Of a stretch of 64,000 bases of DNA, positions 45,360 to 64,000 are shown piece after piece. The DNA comes from Chamaelirium japonicum (lineage: Eukaryota > Streptophyta > Magnoliopsida > Liliales > Melanthiaceae). The position numbers and the translations under genes were made by a program. Under the pieces are notes generated by a model. That model was given only the letters and a program-made list of their open reading frames with translations, did not search any database and was not told the DNA's origin. Each line of letters opens with the position of its first letter. Positions within the stretch are counted from its first letter, which is position 1. The DNA lies in assembly GCA_947650365.1 (NCBI GenBank), contig OX393553.1, positions 70,231,463 through 70,295,462 on the forward strand, read 5' to 3'.

Positions 45360-48300
45360 TCTTCTTTTGTGAAGGGCTATGACTCGATTTCCATCTATAT
45401 TCTGAAGATATGGACCACCTCTTCTTCTGCTGCAAATTCTCTATGAAACTATTTGGATACTTGCAACATAGTAATGGGATGGAATCCAGCTAGCTTTACT
45501 TATACTCTCCCTGGGATTATTAGCTCTCTCTCCACTATCTATTAGAAATGTTAATGGAGTGATGATCAAAATTGTGCTTACACACTTGATCCACTCAATC
45601 TGGAAAGAAATGAACTTGAGAATTTTTCAAGACAATTCACATTCTGTTGAACAGGTTTTCAGTGTGTTTGCTCATAGGATTTGGGAAGTTATAAAAACCA
45701 ACATTACCTATGGAGATACCATTCTTGATGAATCTTTTCTCAAAGTTTGGGAGTACTCTACAATGTCTACATATAAGCATCTATCCTTTTGATTGGTCCT
45801 ATTCTGCATGGGGTTTGTGGGGATTGATCTAATTGTGCAGATCAATGGCGGAATTTGTAGTTACCTGGAGCTATCGATCACTTGGAGTTTCATGATTTCA
45901 GAGGAAGCTGCTTACTTCTACTCTATTTTCCTTGATGGGGTGGTCTATGTATAGGATGGTGTACTCTTGGGAGTAGCAAGGCCTATGGTTTTCTTTTCCA
46001 TTGTTTCTTTGTATTGATTCTGGATTTAATAAAATTCAAATATACCTATAAAAAAAAAGAGACTATTTTCAATCTCTAATTAGCTGTCCGCAATTAGCGA
46101 GCAAACCTGTAAATATTAAATAGAATCGGTGAAGAAGAATTTATGTAACGTAGAAATCACTTGGCCATACCTTGATGTGTGGATGGCAACCCTGTCAACT
46201 TTTAGGTACAAGATTCGGCCTCGGTCTTTGCACCGCCGGTTGATGATGAAAATGGTTAGACGATGACCACCTAGAAGATCTTACTATAGATCCTCGTGAC
46301 AACCTCTAAGCTTGAGGTGGTGGGATCTATCCTCCAACAACCTTTCTCTTTATCTCCGATTTTCTCTCTCTCTCTCTCTCTCCCTCTCTATATGAGGGTG
46401 CAATGGATACCCACCTAGGGAACACTGCCCCTCCTTTTATACGCAAGCCAACCAAGGATCAACTAAAAGGACATATTGAATCAAGCTAAATCTATATTCC
46501 ATTGATCGACTAACTCGAGAATGTAATTGTCACCATATTTATCAAAATCCAAGAAGCGCATATAACTAAGAGCCAACTAGCTCTATACCAACTATTAAGG
46601 ACCGGATTAAGAATCCTAATTTGCACTTTATGCCCGCAAGTTCTAATGCTCGTTCATACCAGATTCCTCCATATTTTTTAAGAACTCAATCCATTTTTTT
46701 TTTGGGTCATCCACAACCTTCTCTGTCCTAGACTAAAATATTAATCTTACTCCATATTTGGGCCACCTCAAACCTTTCTCATACCTACCATTTTATTCAA
46801 ATGCAACTTAAACATTTGATTTAGTGTACTTGTTTTCCAAAGTGATGATTCATGCACGCATGCGCCCACCTATATCTATTATGCATGCAAAACGTTTGAT
46901 GTTGTGCTATCGTTATTTTTTTTTTGGCCTGTCTCACGTAATGACATGTTATAAGTTATAACCTCCCATTGGTTCACCCAAAAAAAAATAAAAGAAAAAA
47001 AATCCCTTGTTATCTCAAGTCTTCTATCTATCTTGAATCCAATCTAAAATCCATGTAGTGCCCTAGTATGTTTGGCATCTTGATTCTCAATTATTATTCT
47101 TCCTATTGTAATTCTATCAAGGCCAACGTTTGGAGCAATAAATTATACCACTTTCTGGTTTGTTGTTATAGCGGACTTTTATGCCGATCAAATCCCTCCG
47201 TTTAGCTAGCTTATCATTTTACAGGATTTGGTCATTGCAGGTAATTTCTGAGTAATTTTCTTTAAAACCTGCTTTAGGACAAATATACTTTTGGTGCTGT
47301 TTCAGTATTATATTCCCCGACTGGCCGACTTCAAACCTTTTTAGTTGGAAATTTATTATTTTCTGTTGGAATTTGCTGGGTTTTCTTATTGGTATGGTTT
47401 TGAATTTCCCATGTTTACTCCAAATTCATTAGCTATTTGCACCCAAAATTCCCTCACGGGTCGACGATGACGGAGTTAATTATGAAAGTTTGCCATTTTA
47501 TTTACAACTCAAGGTACACCTACATTTTCTTGCATTTTGACTGCTATTGTCATGTGCTCTTTAGTGCGTGAGTTTTGAATAGGTGCTTGCATCTGTTCAT
47601 ATTTGCAAAACTTTTGGATAACAGAATCATGTATAATTGTAAATAATTTACTTTAGTGCAGCCAGGTTCTTACTGCTTTCTCATAGTATCATTATGGTTA
47701 CATTTACAGCTCTTGGAAGAAGATCCTGCACTGAAGAGGTTTAAATCATACAAGAATACCGTAAAGCGGGTTTCAAAAATTGGGGACGTTCTTACGATTA
47801 TCGTTGTTGCGGGTATGCATAATTTAAAATGACATTGATTACATGTAATAGTTTTGCAGTCATCTTCTTTCTTCTAGACTATAATATCCTACCTAAGGTG
47901 AATGTGGTCAGTAGCCTTAAATATAATTGTTTTGCTGGAAGCATGCTGATGCAAATTCTTGCGTAGCACGTTTTGATCTTCTCATTTAATACGATTTGGA
48001 AGAAACAGATCTAGTAAATCATGCGCATGGTAAATGTTAGTTTTTTACACACGGTTACTAGTTTATATAGGAATTTCATTTTTTTTTTGAAGGGAGTAGA
48101 AATTTCATTATGAGGCATAAGGGGGAGGTTTCATTTATTATTTTTCTACAGTATGTTTGATGAACATGATTATGCTTGGTGATGCAGGAGGCTATGGGCT
48201 TTGGGTAAATTAGTGTTTACAAGGGATTTCAAGGATGTGCTCTGAAGTGAAGCAAGTGTCGTAGAATGCAGCTGAGCTACATCACTATACTTGGCACACA

Positions 48301-51300
48301 TGGTTAGAATCAGGAATTACTTGTGCACACACGCAGTCCAACCTAATAAGCCCAAACACTAGGAAAGTCAAGAGGGTGTTTTGGCGCCACATGGGTAGAT
48401 AGGGAGCGTATAGTCAAATGCAACTTTCACAAAAATAAATAACCCCAAAAGGGTCCACTAGTGCACCATGGAAGTCCAAATCAACCACGGACTCTGTCTC
48501 CAACAATGGTAAATGTCAACTAACTTTAAAGATCCTCAAGATGACTAGAGCTCAAACCAACCCAGCCAAAGGATTACACTTGAAATGTACCATTGTGATC
48601 CAAGAAGTAAACATCGATATAGAACACAATTTTCAACAAGAGATCAGTATCCATGGATGTTTAAGTGGAAAAGAATTAACATAACACACCTAAAATGTAC
48701 TTTGTGCCAAGGTAAGCGACACCGACTAACTGATAGTCTCACTTAAGCAAAAGATAATCCTAGGTGGGAGTTCGGTACTAGTGATACTCACACTCAAGTT
48801 CATCTATCTCAAAACTTGTGAATACCACAACAGTCTAGGATAAATACACCCGATAAATGGAAATGAGCAATGCAATGCAATGTGAAGAAAAAGATCGAGC
48901 GACGTATATTGAGCTTAACAAAATATCAAATATCTACTATTAGAAGCATGAAATAGAATACACAATTGACTTCACCAATAGGAATCAAATGCCAAAATGT
49001 CAATGTAGCGTGTCTGTGACTCTGTGGACTCCCAAGATTACCTAAGTGAGGATGGCACACCCGAGGTTTTACTAGGATAGAAATTTTTGGAGGATTTGTG
49101 TATAGCTCAAAATGCCCCGTTCCTAGGTTAGTCTTGTGAACCCATACTAGAGTGGTTCGAGACCCATACGAGAGTGGTTCGAGAAGCGAGAGATACAATG
49201 TAGACTGTGTAGTGTGGAGGGGATATCCTATAAATTATGAGATTCCATAATCTTGGTGGAGTTTTGGCAGACATCAATTCTCTTCCGTCTTCTATTCATG
49301 GGCTGGGTTTTCCACAACAAATAGTAATAAGGATGAGTATGACCTTCGAGACCACAAAAATGGCATGCAGGCACAATGACTTATAAGAATAGTAGGCAGT
49401 CCATCCATTCTTCTTTTTCTTCTGCACATTTGCTGCAGGAGGTGGAACAGATTTCGAGAACTGTCCAACTTCAACCCTCGCTTCACAACCATCACGAAAA
49501 CAATGAACACTTTCCTCTATTATCAAAAATTTCAACTAGATCAAAACCTAGTATCTATTATAGTCGAGATTTAAAAACTATCGCAAACCTATCAAACCAC
49601 CTCCGAATTCTACGAAACCAAGTTCCCTATCTTCCTCATCTTCCCTCTACCCTTCAACACAAAAGCACCAAAAGTTTTCATTCAAGTTGAACCCCCATTG
49701 AAGCCAAACCTTAATTCTGGAAACACAGTCATATTTGGCAAAACCACGAAAACCCTAGATTCCCTCATCCGAATCCAACCAAACTGTGACCACATATCAT
49801 TCATTCTTAGACCTATAACAGTATAACCCCATCAAATTTAATTGCAATCCAATAATCCCAGCTAGATCAAAACCCTACTCAACTTGCTTGCTGCCCTGAA
49901 ATTATGCACCATGTGTGTATGATTCGGAGTCAACCCATGAGCAATTCGATGTCGGATTCGTGTTGCTACCTCCTGGGGTGACACAAAGTGTGACAAGGAG
50001 ACCTTTGCGACGGACATCCATCCAATCAAATATTCGAGGATCTCTAAGGGGAGTTGTCTAATCTTGGCATATATCCGGATTGAATATTTTGAAACTAGTG
50101 TTGAATATCGCTAGTAGAACTTATAATTTTTATTGCTTGCTTAAGTTAAAATTTCATCAAATCATATCATTGCAAAGCATATAACTGCACTAGCTTTAGA
50201 GATATTTTGTGATTGCATCATTGCATATAAGTTTTAGGTTTCTTTGATTGTATCTTTGTTTGCATCTCATAACATCATAGTTGTTTTCTATTACATTGCC
50301 TTGCATCATATTTGGTATCAGGGCATATGTTTATCCTAATGGGTCAGTTGTGTAGAGGGCATACGACTCATATACAGAGAGACGATTTGTTAGGTGAAAT
50401 ATGCCCAAGGATTAAGGTCTTAAAAACTGAACTTGAAATTTCAACTTGCATGCGCATCGGGCTTGCTTGGAGTGTATCCACAGATGTGGCGCATACCATC
50501 CTTATCAGTGCATACCAATTTTTGGCAAGCCTTTTGGAAAGTATTCGTCGTTGCGCGCCCATGGGCGCACCACCTAGTTTTTCGAGGCACACCTTATTAG
50601 GAAGGTGATGTCCACCACATCAGCGCTAGGTGCCCACCACATTGTCCAAGTTCATTGTTTCTTCGGATAGTAGTGTTGCTAATCCTAAACCTTGATTATT
50701 CAATCGGCTAATAAGGGGAATTGTGTGTCATAAATATAAAGCCTCATTGAGCATTTAGTTAAGATTTTACGGAGGATTTTTTTGGGTATAATTTTCTACA
50801 TCCTTGGAACCCTAGTTATCCTTGGTGCTGGTCGCTCGTCCTTTCTTTTTCTGGTATTGATTGTTCTTATTAATTGATCTCTGATTCATCTTTCAATTTA
50901 TTTGAGATTTAACCTTAGAAGTTGGAGCATAGCTTGCCAGAATCCTTGTGTAGGAAAAGACCTTTCTCTTCTCCTTTGTTTTCCCAACCAGAGCTTCAAA
51001 GCCTATCTTTGGGTCCTCTAGTGGATTCGAGAGAGAGAGAATCCCTCAAGTGACTGCTCGTGGATTCAAGTGGAATTGGTGATTTGTGGATTCGAATTCT
51101 CGGCGGATTCCGAGACCAGTTCCCAAGGATGTTTGCGGATTCGAGCAAGGTAGATGCTGTATAGTCAAAGTAAAGGAAGCTTAGGGAAGAGGCGCCAATT
51201 CGTGGATTGGCCGTCAACTGCGAGGATTCGAGTTATGCATCGTTGTAGACTTGGGGATAACTTCTTGACTTTGTACCTTTCTCCATTGCTATAATGGATT

Positions 51301-52498
51301 GTGTGCACCTCCGGGATACAATCGGTGTGGTTTTTCCCTTCGTGGTTTCCACGCAAAAAGTTATGAGTGTGTGGTGTACTATAATTTGCTTTCATTAGGG
51401 CCTTGTATGTTGTGTGCCAGGCAGTGCAACCTTGCATGCCTCATTATTTTTTGATATTGTCATGAGAAACCTGTGTTGAGGCTAGTGAACCTGTGCATAA
51501 TTAAGATTAAAATCTTTAATTCTTTACTCTGTTTTCTGTTTGAAGTGTTGAGAATGCTTAGAGTCAGATATCATGTGTCTTTGTGAATCAATAACGTATT
51601 ACAACTGGGTATCAGGAATTTCCACCAACGTTTTCCCCGTATCGTAATCGTTTCCTTTCTTGTCTCTATATTGCTTGATTGCTTATTCAGATTTACCAGC
51701 AAGAAAAAGAGGATAAACTTAAATGGCCTCTTGCATGGTTCCTAATCTCTACAAGGGTTTACACCTCTTGTCTCAACCATCTCGCTCACACTTCTCCCAT
51801 CTCAGCAAAGCAATAACAATAGCCATAGCAGAATTTTATTAATCAATTGCAATGATGGATGCCCTCAAGGCATATAAATAGCTGTAGGGTTACATGTTGA
51901 CCCTAGTAAGTAGTAACATAACAAAAGATTAAAGACCCGTCAGTAATGAGGTTTGAAACAGAAATTTCAACTAATAAATACTCCGAGAATGATAAATAAA
52001 TATCCTATAATAGACGCTCCTCATCGGGCCTCCTGTTGATATGGCCTGGGAATTTCACCCCCATCCGATCCCCTGTTCTTGTTCGCCCCAGATGATTGTG
52101 TTGGGTTAACTGTGACGTCGTCCAATCGCGCGGGTGAGCAGCAGCCACTTCGTCACAATACCGACTTACAGGCTCACAGATGGGGCCTCCTAACCAGAGA
52201 GAGACCGGGTTGGCTGTCCACCGTCATCATATATTGACTTCTTTAATAGCTTGTTTAGGGTATTGGTTGTATGTATCGTTAAGATTATCTCTTCACATAT
52301 CCCAATAACTAGCGCCAGCCATCATGTATCAGTTTCTTTGGTAGTTTGACAGGAATGAAGAGAAACCTTTTGGCTTCTTTGGTATTTAAATCTTGCTGAG
52401 TCGGCATTTTGCTTTTTTTTTTTATCCTTTCAGCTTGCAGCTATGAGATTTATGCAGCGGCAGCGATGCGAAAGGAACAAAGGCAGCAGCAGAATTGA
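45012..52498 (+). CDS. SDH7: SDH7-like subunit of mitochondrial succinate dehydrogenase, complete, 102 aa
   Basis: Four exons: 45012-45074, 45191-45268, 47710-47812 and 52434-52498 (TGA), all GT/AG and in frame. The N-terminus ([20 protein letters not shown]) is a mitochondrial presequence type. Then come [34 protein letters not shown], one predicted membrane segment ([20 protein letters not shown]) and a polar tail [10 protein letters not shown]. The order AREKALLxEDxALKRFKS then GDVLTxVVVAxCxYEIY is what I recall of the plant-specific complex II subunit SDH7 (At3g47833/At5g62575), and the length fits. The role is structural, in the inner membrane. The last intron is 4.6 kb and contains a decoy exon at 48188-48213. 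Exon 2 begins with a TAG-CAG-CAG-CAG acceptor ladder. The family name rests on memory of short motifs. Confidence 0.8.
45283..45356. repeat. (CT)37 microsatellite just inside SDH7 intron 2
   Basis: Starts 14 bp after the exon 2 donor. Confidence 0.97.
45370..46060 (+). pseudogene. 5'-truncated LINE with poly(A) tail in SDH7 intron 2
   Basis: [17 protein letters not shown] (from 45410) is the end of the zf-RVT domain, and [19 protein letters not shown] (about 45584) is the typical following LINE block (IWxERNxRIF). The insertion ends with a 9-10 bp A tract at 46050-46058, after an AATAAAA-like signal. Same sense as the gene. Confidence 0.82.
46061..47709 (+). other. SDH7 intron 2, unassigned part
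   Basis: Contains a short CT run near 46367; nothing else recognised. Confidence 0.4.
47813..50640 (+). other. SDH7 intron 3, first part
   Basis: TE-derived in appearance but no domain is solid. TGGTATCAGGGC at 50313-50324 resembles an initiator-tRNA primer site, so a decayed LTR may end near 50310. Confidence 0.35.
50650..51610 (+). mobile_element. Probable Copia-type LTR in SDH7 intron 3
   Basis: GGTTTTTCCCTTCGTGGTTT near 51328 resembles the conserved late segment of many Copia LTRs. Near 51598 ACTGGGTATCAGGAATTTCC resembles an LTR end plus primer site. Left border not defined. Confidence 0.4.
51611..52433 (+). other. SDH7 intron 3, last part
   Basis: No element recognised. Ends in a T-rich tract and CTTTCAG, the acceptor for the last SDH7 exon. 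Confidence 0.5.
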
Positions 52499-53266
52499 GT
52501 TTGCGGTTAAACCACCCGATGAAGTTTCAGTCTGGTGTGTTATGGGGGAATTTTATGTTGCTCTTTACCTGGCTTTTGATCGGGATCTTTCAAAAGAGAC
52601 CCTCTTGTTCTGATGCAGAATAAAGTTGCAGTATCTGGTGTCTGAATAAAAAGAATGATACTCGTGATCGAGATCGGGGGGCGTTTTTCTTGTTTTTCAT
52701 TGAGAGCTTGTTGGAAGACATTTGATCTGATCTGATCTGATTTGATCGTCTTTTCAATTGGTGTTTGTTGATATATTTTGTCTTCGACGTTGTACGCAAG
52801 TCTGAATTGGGTTAAATGTACCACATCGGCGGTGTATCCCTCACACCCAATGCGCTATTAAGAGTGATGTGATACGTCCACTGATTAATAGTGCAATGGG
52901 TGTGGCGGATGCACTGCTGATGTGTACGTCCACTCGGGGAGTGCTACTCAGCCCACCTGTTTTGCCAACTTTCCAGTGCCAGCTTGACATGGCACGATCA
53001 CAGCCGTCTATTTCACCCTGCCCGACATCCCCAACCGGACAGGCAAAGCGAGGGAACGCTGTGATTGGGTGCCACGTCAAGATGGCAAACGGGTTGGCAG
53101 AATAGCATTGGTTTTCAAAATTTGGGAGGCTTTTGCATTGCTACCGGTTTTCCTCTGACCAGAAACAATTCTATTAGTAAGGATTCCGTCTACAGTTATA
53201 TCTGCTGTATTGTAGGTTGCCCTGAGATAATAAGGTGTTATATATTGATCCTCAGATTATTAATAA
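52499..53266. other. Intergenic region downstream of SDH7
   Basis: Holds the SDH7 3' UTR. An inverted repeat at about 52827-52935 (CACACCCAATGCGCTATTAA against TTAATAGTGCAATGGGTGTG) is a probable small MITE. Confidence 0.5.
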
Positions 53267-53721
53267 GGGTTTTTTTGCAAATTGATCTGTACAAACTAGT
53301 GTAATCATGTATTAACCTCTGGAAATCTTATATTTGAATATCGATCCTTCAAAAATTTATCAGTTGACTGTTTGGTGTTAATGTGGAGGGTTGTCGAACC
53401 TACTGGATGAGCGCAAAGGACTGCCGAACGAGCGTGGGGGGTGGATGAGCATCGAGTGGAGACTAGAGAGGAGTTAGGACTAGGGCACTCTCACTGAAAA
53501 CTATTAAAACTATGGCAAGTCACCCTTTGACCATGGGTATAATAGTCATTTGGACCTCAAGCTTGAAGTTTACCGTTTTTAAGTCACTTGTTAACGGATA
53601 GTACCACAAGGGTTAATATGCACAATTTTATATGTTTTGAAGTATCAATATGCAAATAAAAGATTTCCAAGGGTTAATTCATGATTAGAGTAGTTTGTAC
53701 GGGTTGATATTCAAAAAACCA
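53267..53721. mobile_element. TIR element with about 60-bp arms
   Basis: Left arm GGGTTTTTTTGCAAATTGAT and TACAAACTAGTGTAATCATG pair with the inverse right arm (CATGATTAGAGTAGTTTGTA, ending TTCAAAAAACC). Confidence 0.75.
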
Positions 53722-53868
53722 AATAATAAAATGCTGACCCATAACCAATACGTCATAATTCACTAGGTACCGGGCTTGACCTGTCTTTGGAAAAACCCAT
53801 TTCACAAAATATAAATAGAAGTTAATATTTTTCTCCAAGTAAATCTAAGTCTGGCACGCACGTGTGTG

Positions 53869-53872
<4 letters not shown>

Positions 53873-53929
<57 letters not shown>
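53873..53929. repeat. (GA)28 microsatellite
   Basis: Uninterrupted GA run. Confidence 0.97.
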
Positions 53930-53932
<3 letters not shown>

Positions 53933-54783
53933 CCATTTTCTAGGGGTAATCCTATGCTCGTGGGATGTTTTCTCAACCCATAATTAAATTATTCTGGAAA
54001 AGACTAAGGGTCTTTTTGGTATCAGTTATATGTTTTATGTTTTTCTATAATTAAAAATTAAAAATTAAAAATTAGGAATGAAAATATCTTTGTGCCTGGT
54101 TTTACTTTGGATATTGTTATTTGCACCCCACCGATCCAAAAGGCCCCCTCAAATTGATACAGGTGCCCTTATCAAATTGGTGGTTTCTTAGGGACATCCT
54201 TTTATGAGGGAACCCCTTCCTTTTCTCCTATCTTTCTTCCTTCCGTCTCCCCTCCTCCCTACACTGATTTGCCACCCTCATCTCCCCACCATTCCCTTTC
54301 TTCCTCCCCCCCCCCTCCCTCTTCATCCTACTCCTCCCCTACTTCTTCCAACTTCCCCCTTATCGAAACCCTAATCCTGTTGGAGACTGTCATCGCAATC
54401 AACTGACAGTACATAGCACCGAACAATGTTCACACCATGTTAATTTGTTGCGACCGATGTCACCGTCGGCAGGTAGCCATCGAATTAGTGTGAATTTTTT
54501 TTTTTTTTGGAAAATATTTAAAACTAAAAGTTCAATGATGGTGAAATAATTCTGAATTATGTGATCTCATTAACATGAAGTTAGAAACAAATTGAAATGC
54601 ATTGCAATTGCGGTGGAAGTACCTAATACCTTCATATAACTCGATTCATGTACATAATTTTGAGAGCATTACATGATCCGCATCCTGCTTAAGTCTGGGT
54701 AAGTGCACATTATGAGACTTTTCTTTTAACACTTAAACATCATATAATCTAGTATTCACCTTGGGACTCAGTGTCATCTGAAG
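53930..54783. other. Unassigned intergenic sequence with pyrimidine tract
   Basis: A TTATTTGCACCCC start (54117) and a CCTCC-rich tract (54190-54360) resemble the layout of the 7276-8177 element, but no matching right end was seen. Confidence 0.35.
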
Positions 54784-55227
54784 TAGGGGTGGCAATGGGT
54801 CGGGTCGGGTTTGTGTCCTGTCTAGTTTCGGGTCGTGTCCAAAACCCCTAGACCCTGACCCAACCCGTTTAACTAATCGTGTCTAGATCCTAAGCCCGAA
54901 CCCGACCCTTTTATAAACGGGTAGACCCGATAAGACCCATTAGACCCGTTTACCACACAGGTTTATTCAGTTGACCCGATCCGACTCAACCCCCCAACCT
55001 AACCAGATAGACCCACTGATACTATATATTACAGTATCGGATTACGGGTAGACCCAACCCTTTGAATATTAAACGGGTCTTCCCGAGTCTACCGTGTCCA
55101 GACCCTAAACCCGGACCCGACCCGTTTATTAAACGGGTCTATCGTGTCAACCCGTTTACGACCCGAACCCGTTTAGCCCTGACCCAGACCCGCTAACTTC
55201 GTGTCGGGTCCGAAATTGCCAACCCTA
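54784..55227. mobile_element. Word-palindrome MITE, family B, second copy
   Basis: Starts TAGGGGTGGCAATGGG and ends ATTGCCAACCCTA between ATCTGAAG (54776-54783) and CTCTGAAG (55228-55235). Confidence 0.88.
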
Positions 55228-55235
55228 CTCTGAAG

Positions 55236-56162
55236 GTTCTTAGGTATAACATAAGACAAAAAATTGCTTGCACGTTTTCAATTAAATTGTAAGATGAAAG
55301 CTATCGACAACAAAAAATTTATCAGCCAAAGATTATGAAAGATGATACCTCACAGGATCAATGAAGAAACTTGTAAAGAGGATACATCAAAGATGGATGA
55401 AGGAGATAAAGCAAGCACAAGAATACAACTCATATTCCCTCGTGCAAGGTCCAACGATGGAGCAGGTGGACACCCTTTCCTTCTTCAACTTTCGTTCATT
55501 CTCCTCGTCAACTTTCTTGTGTGACCGGCACCTATGGTCGGACTATGGCTGGAGAGACCTGCCACAAGGCCTTAAATAGCATAGGTCCTAGTTGGAGCAG
55601 GTTACCACTTGCGTAGAGATCGACTCCAACACTAGGTGATCGGCTCCTATACTTATCATTTAGATGATGTGTTTTCATAGTGATCGATGTTCAGTGTGTT
55701 CCAAACATACATACACAATTGACACAGAATCACCACTTTGATGGCTAAGATAAACCATCTCGATAAGCAAAAATCAATAGTGTTACAATCTTACAAATAA
55801 GATGTCCAATACTATCACAAACTTCAAACCTTATCAAGTATATAATAATTTAATAAGGTTAGACTTTTTGTATGTAAACCTCCTCTACAAACCTAAGCCA
55901 CCTTAATTATACTCGATGAACACTTGGAGTGCACATTTTGCTATGTAATTTCTAAAGGACAGTTGAATGCTTTTACTATTAGGCATTACCATCAGATAAT
56001 CAACGATCCAAAACTTAAGTTGTACACTGTTGCCTCTTAACCCTGTTCACAGATTCAATAACTCAAACCAACCTTCGGAAGCTGCGTGTCAGGCACGTAT
56101 ACACATTCAGCACAGCTCGAATCAAGACTTTGGACATCTCAGCGACGGCCGATCAGCAAATC
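55236..56162. other. Intergenic region between SDH7 and NUA, NUA 3' side
   Basis: No gene found; the right end should hold the NUA 3' UTR. Confidence 0.4.
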
Positions 56163-63857
<7,695 letters not shown>

Positions 63858-64000
63858 CTGAACCGCCACACACACATACACACAAAAAGGCATTAAAGAT
63901 TCCTGAAGAAACTGTGGCATACAATATTAAAGGAAATTCAGCTAACCACAGCGACTAAAATTATTTGAATATGTGGATAGAACTGCTACGTTAAATATGC

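Noticed and set aside
48188-48213. Terminal exon of SDH7 ending GLWVN
   Set aside because: It keeps frame, but loses the conserved YEIY tail that the exon at 52434 restores; kept only as a possible minor isoform.
49290-49400. Zinc-knuckle-like [14 protein letters not shown] on the minus strand
   Set aside because: The last zinc ligand is missing, the frame is short with a stop just upstream, and no neighbouring retroelement domain was found.

Overview
The window is nuclear DNA of a flowering plant. The evidence is spliced genes with GT-AG introns and plant-type proteins: a plastid DEAD-box helicase, a GASA/snakin peptide, a plant-specific complex II subunit and a TPR/NUA nucleoporin. Introns are very long (up to about 5.9 kb), TE-filled and (TA)n/(GA)n-rich. 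I cannot name the species. The introns and AT-rich codon use argue against a compact or grass genome.

Five genes are supported, with exon joins that keep frame throughout. (1) 4122-5472 (+): last six exons of an LRR (RNI-like) protein resembling Arabidopsis EMB2004; the 5' part is off the window or in exons I could not find. (2) 14358-14968 (-): a complete four-exon GASA/snakin gene, 116 aa, 12 cysteines, TATA box at 15040-15046. (3) 21922-38513 (-): a complete seven-exon RH22-type plastid DEAD-box RNA helicase, 573 aa over 16.6 kb. (4) 45012-52498 (+): a complete four-exon SDH7-like subunit of mitochondrial complex II, 102 aa over 7.5 kb. (5) 56163-63857 (-): last nine exons (679 aa) of the nuclear pore basket protein NUA/TPR, continuing past the right edge. 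The genes are unrelated in function; nothing suggests an operon or cluster.

Most of the remaining sequence is mobile DNA. Three sets stand out. First, at 11.2-13.8 kb, with a relative at 5.7 kb, modular fold-back elements sit end to end. Their ends read GGAATG...CATTCC, and the junctions are palindromic (CT)n(TA)n(GA)n microsatellites. Second, at least nine elements have bodies made of one short sequence 'word' repeated in both orientations, such as ACCCG, ACCGGTA, GACATTTGTC, GCCTAGGC or ACTCGG. Each carries an 8-bp target duplication, exact or with one mismatch, which points to hAT-type mobilisation. They are nested and dispersed. Third, there are two miniature LTR retrotransposons (TRIMs) with recognisable primer-binding sites, plus fragments of Copia, Gypsy and LINE elements.

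Two genes carry duplicated 5' splice sites. A retroposon insertion in NUA copied the donor in its 20-bp target duplication, and a 41-bp tandem duplication in RH22 did the same. In SDH7 the true last exon lies 4.6 kb away, beyond a closer decoy exon.

I saw no rRNA, CRISPR or convincing tRNA gene.
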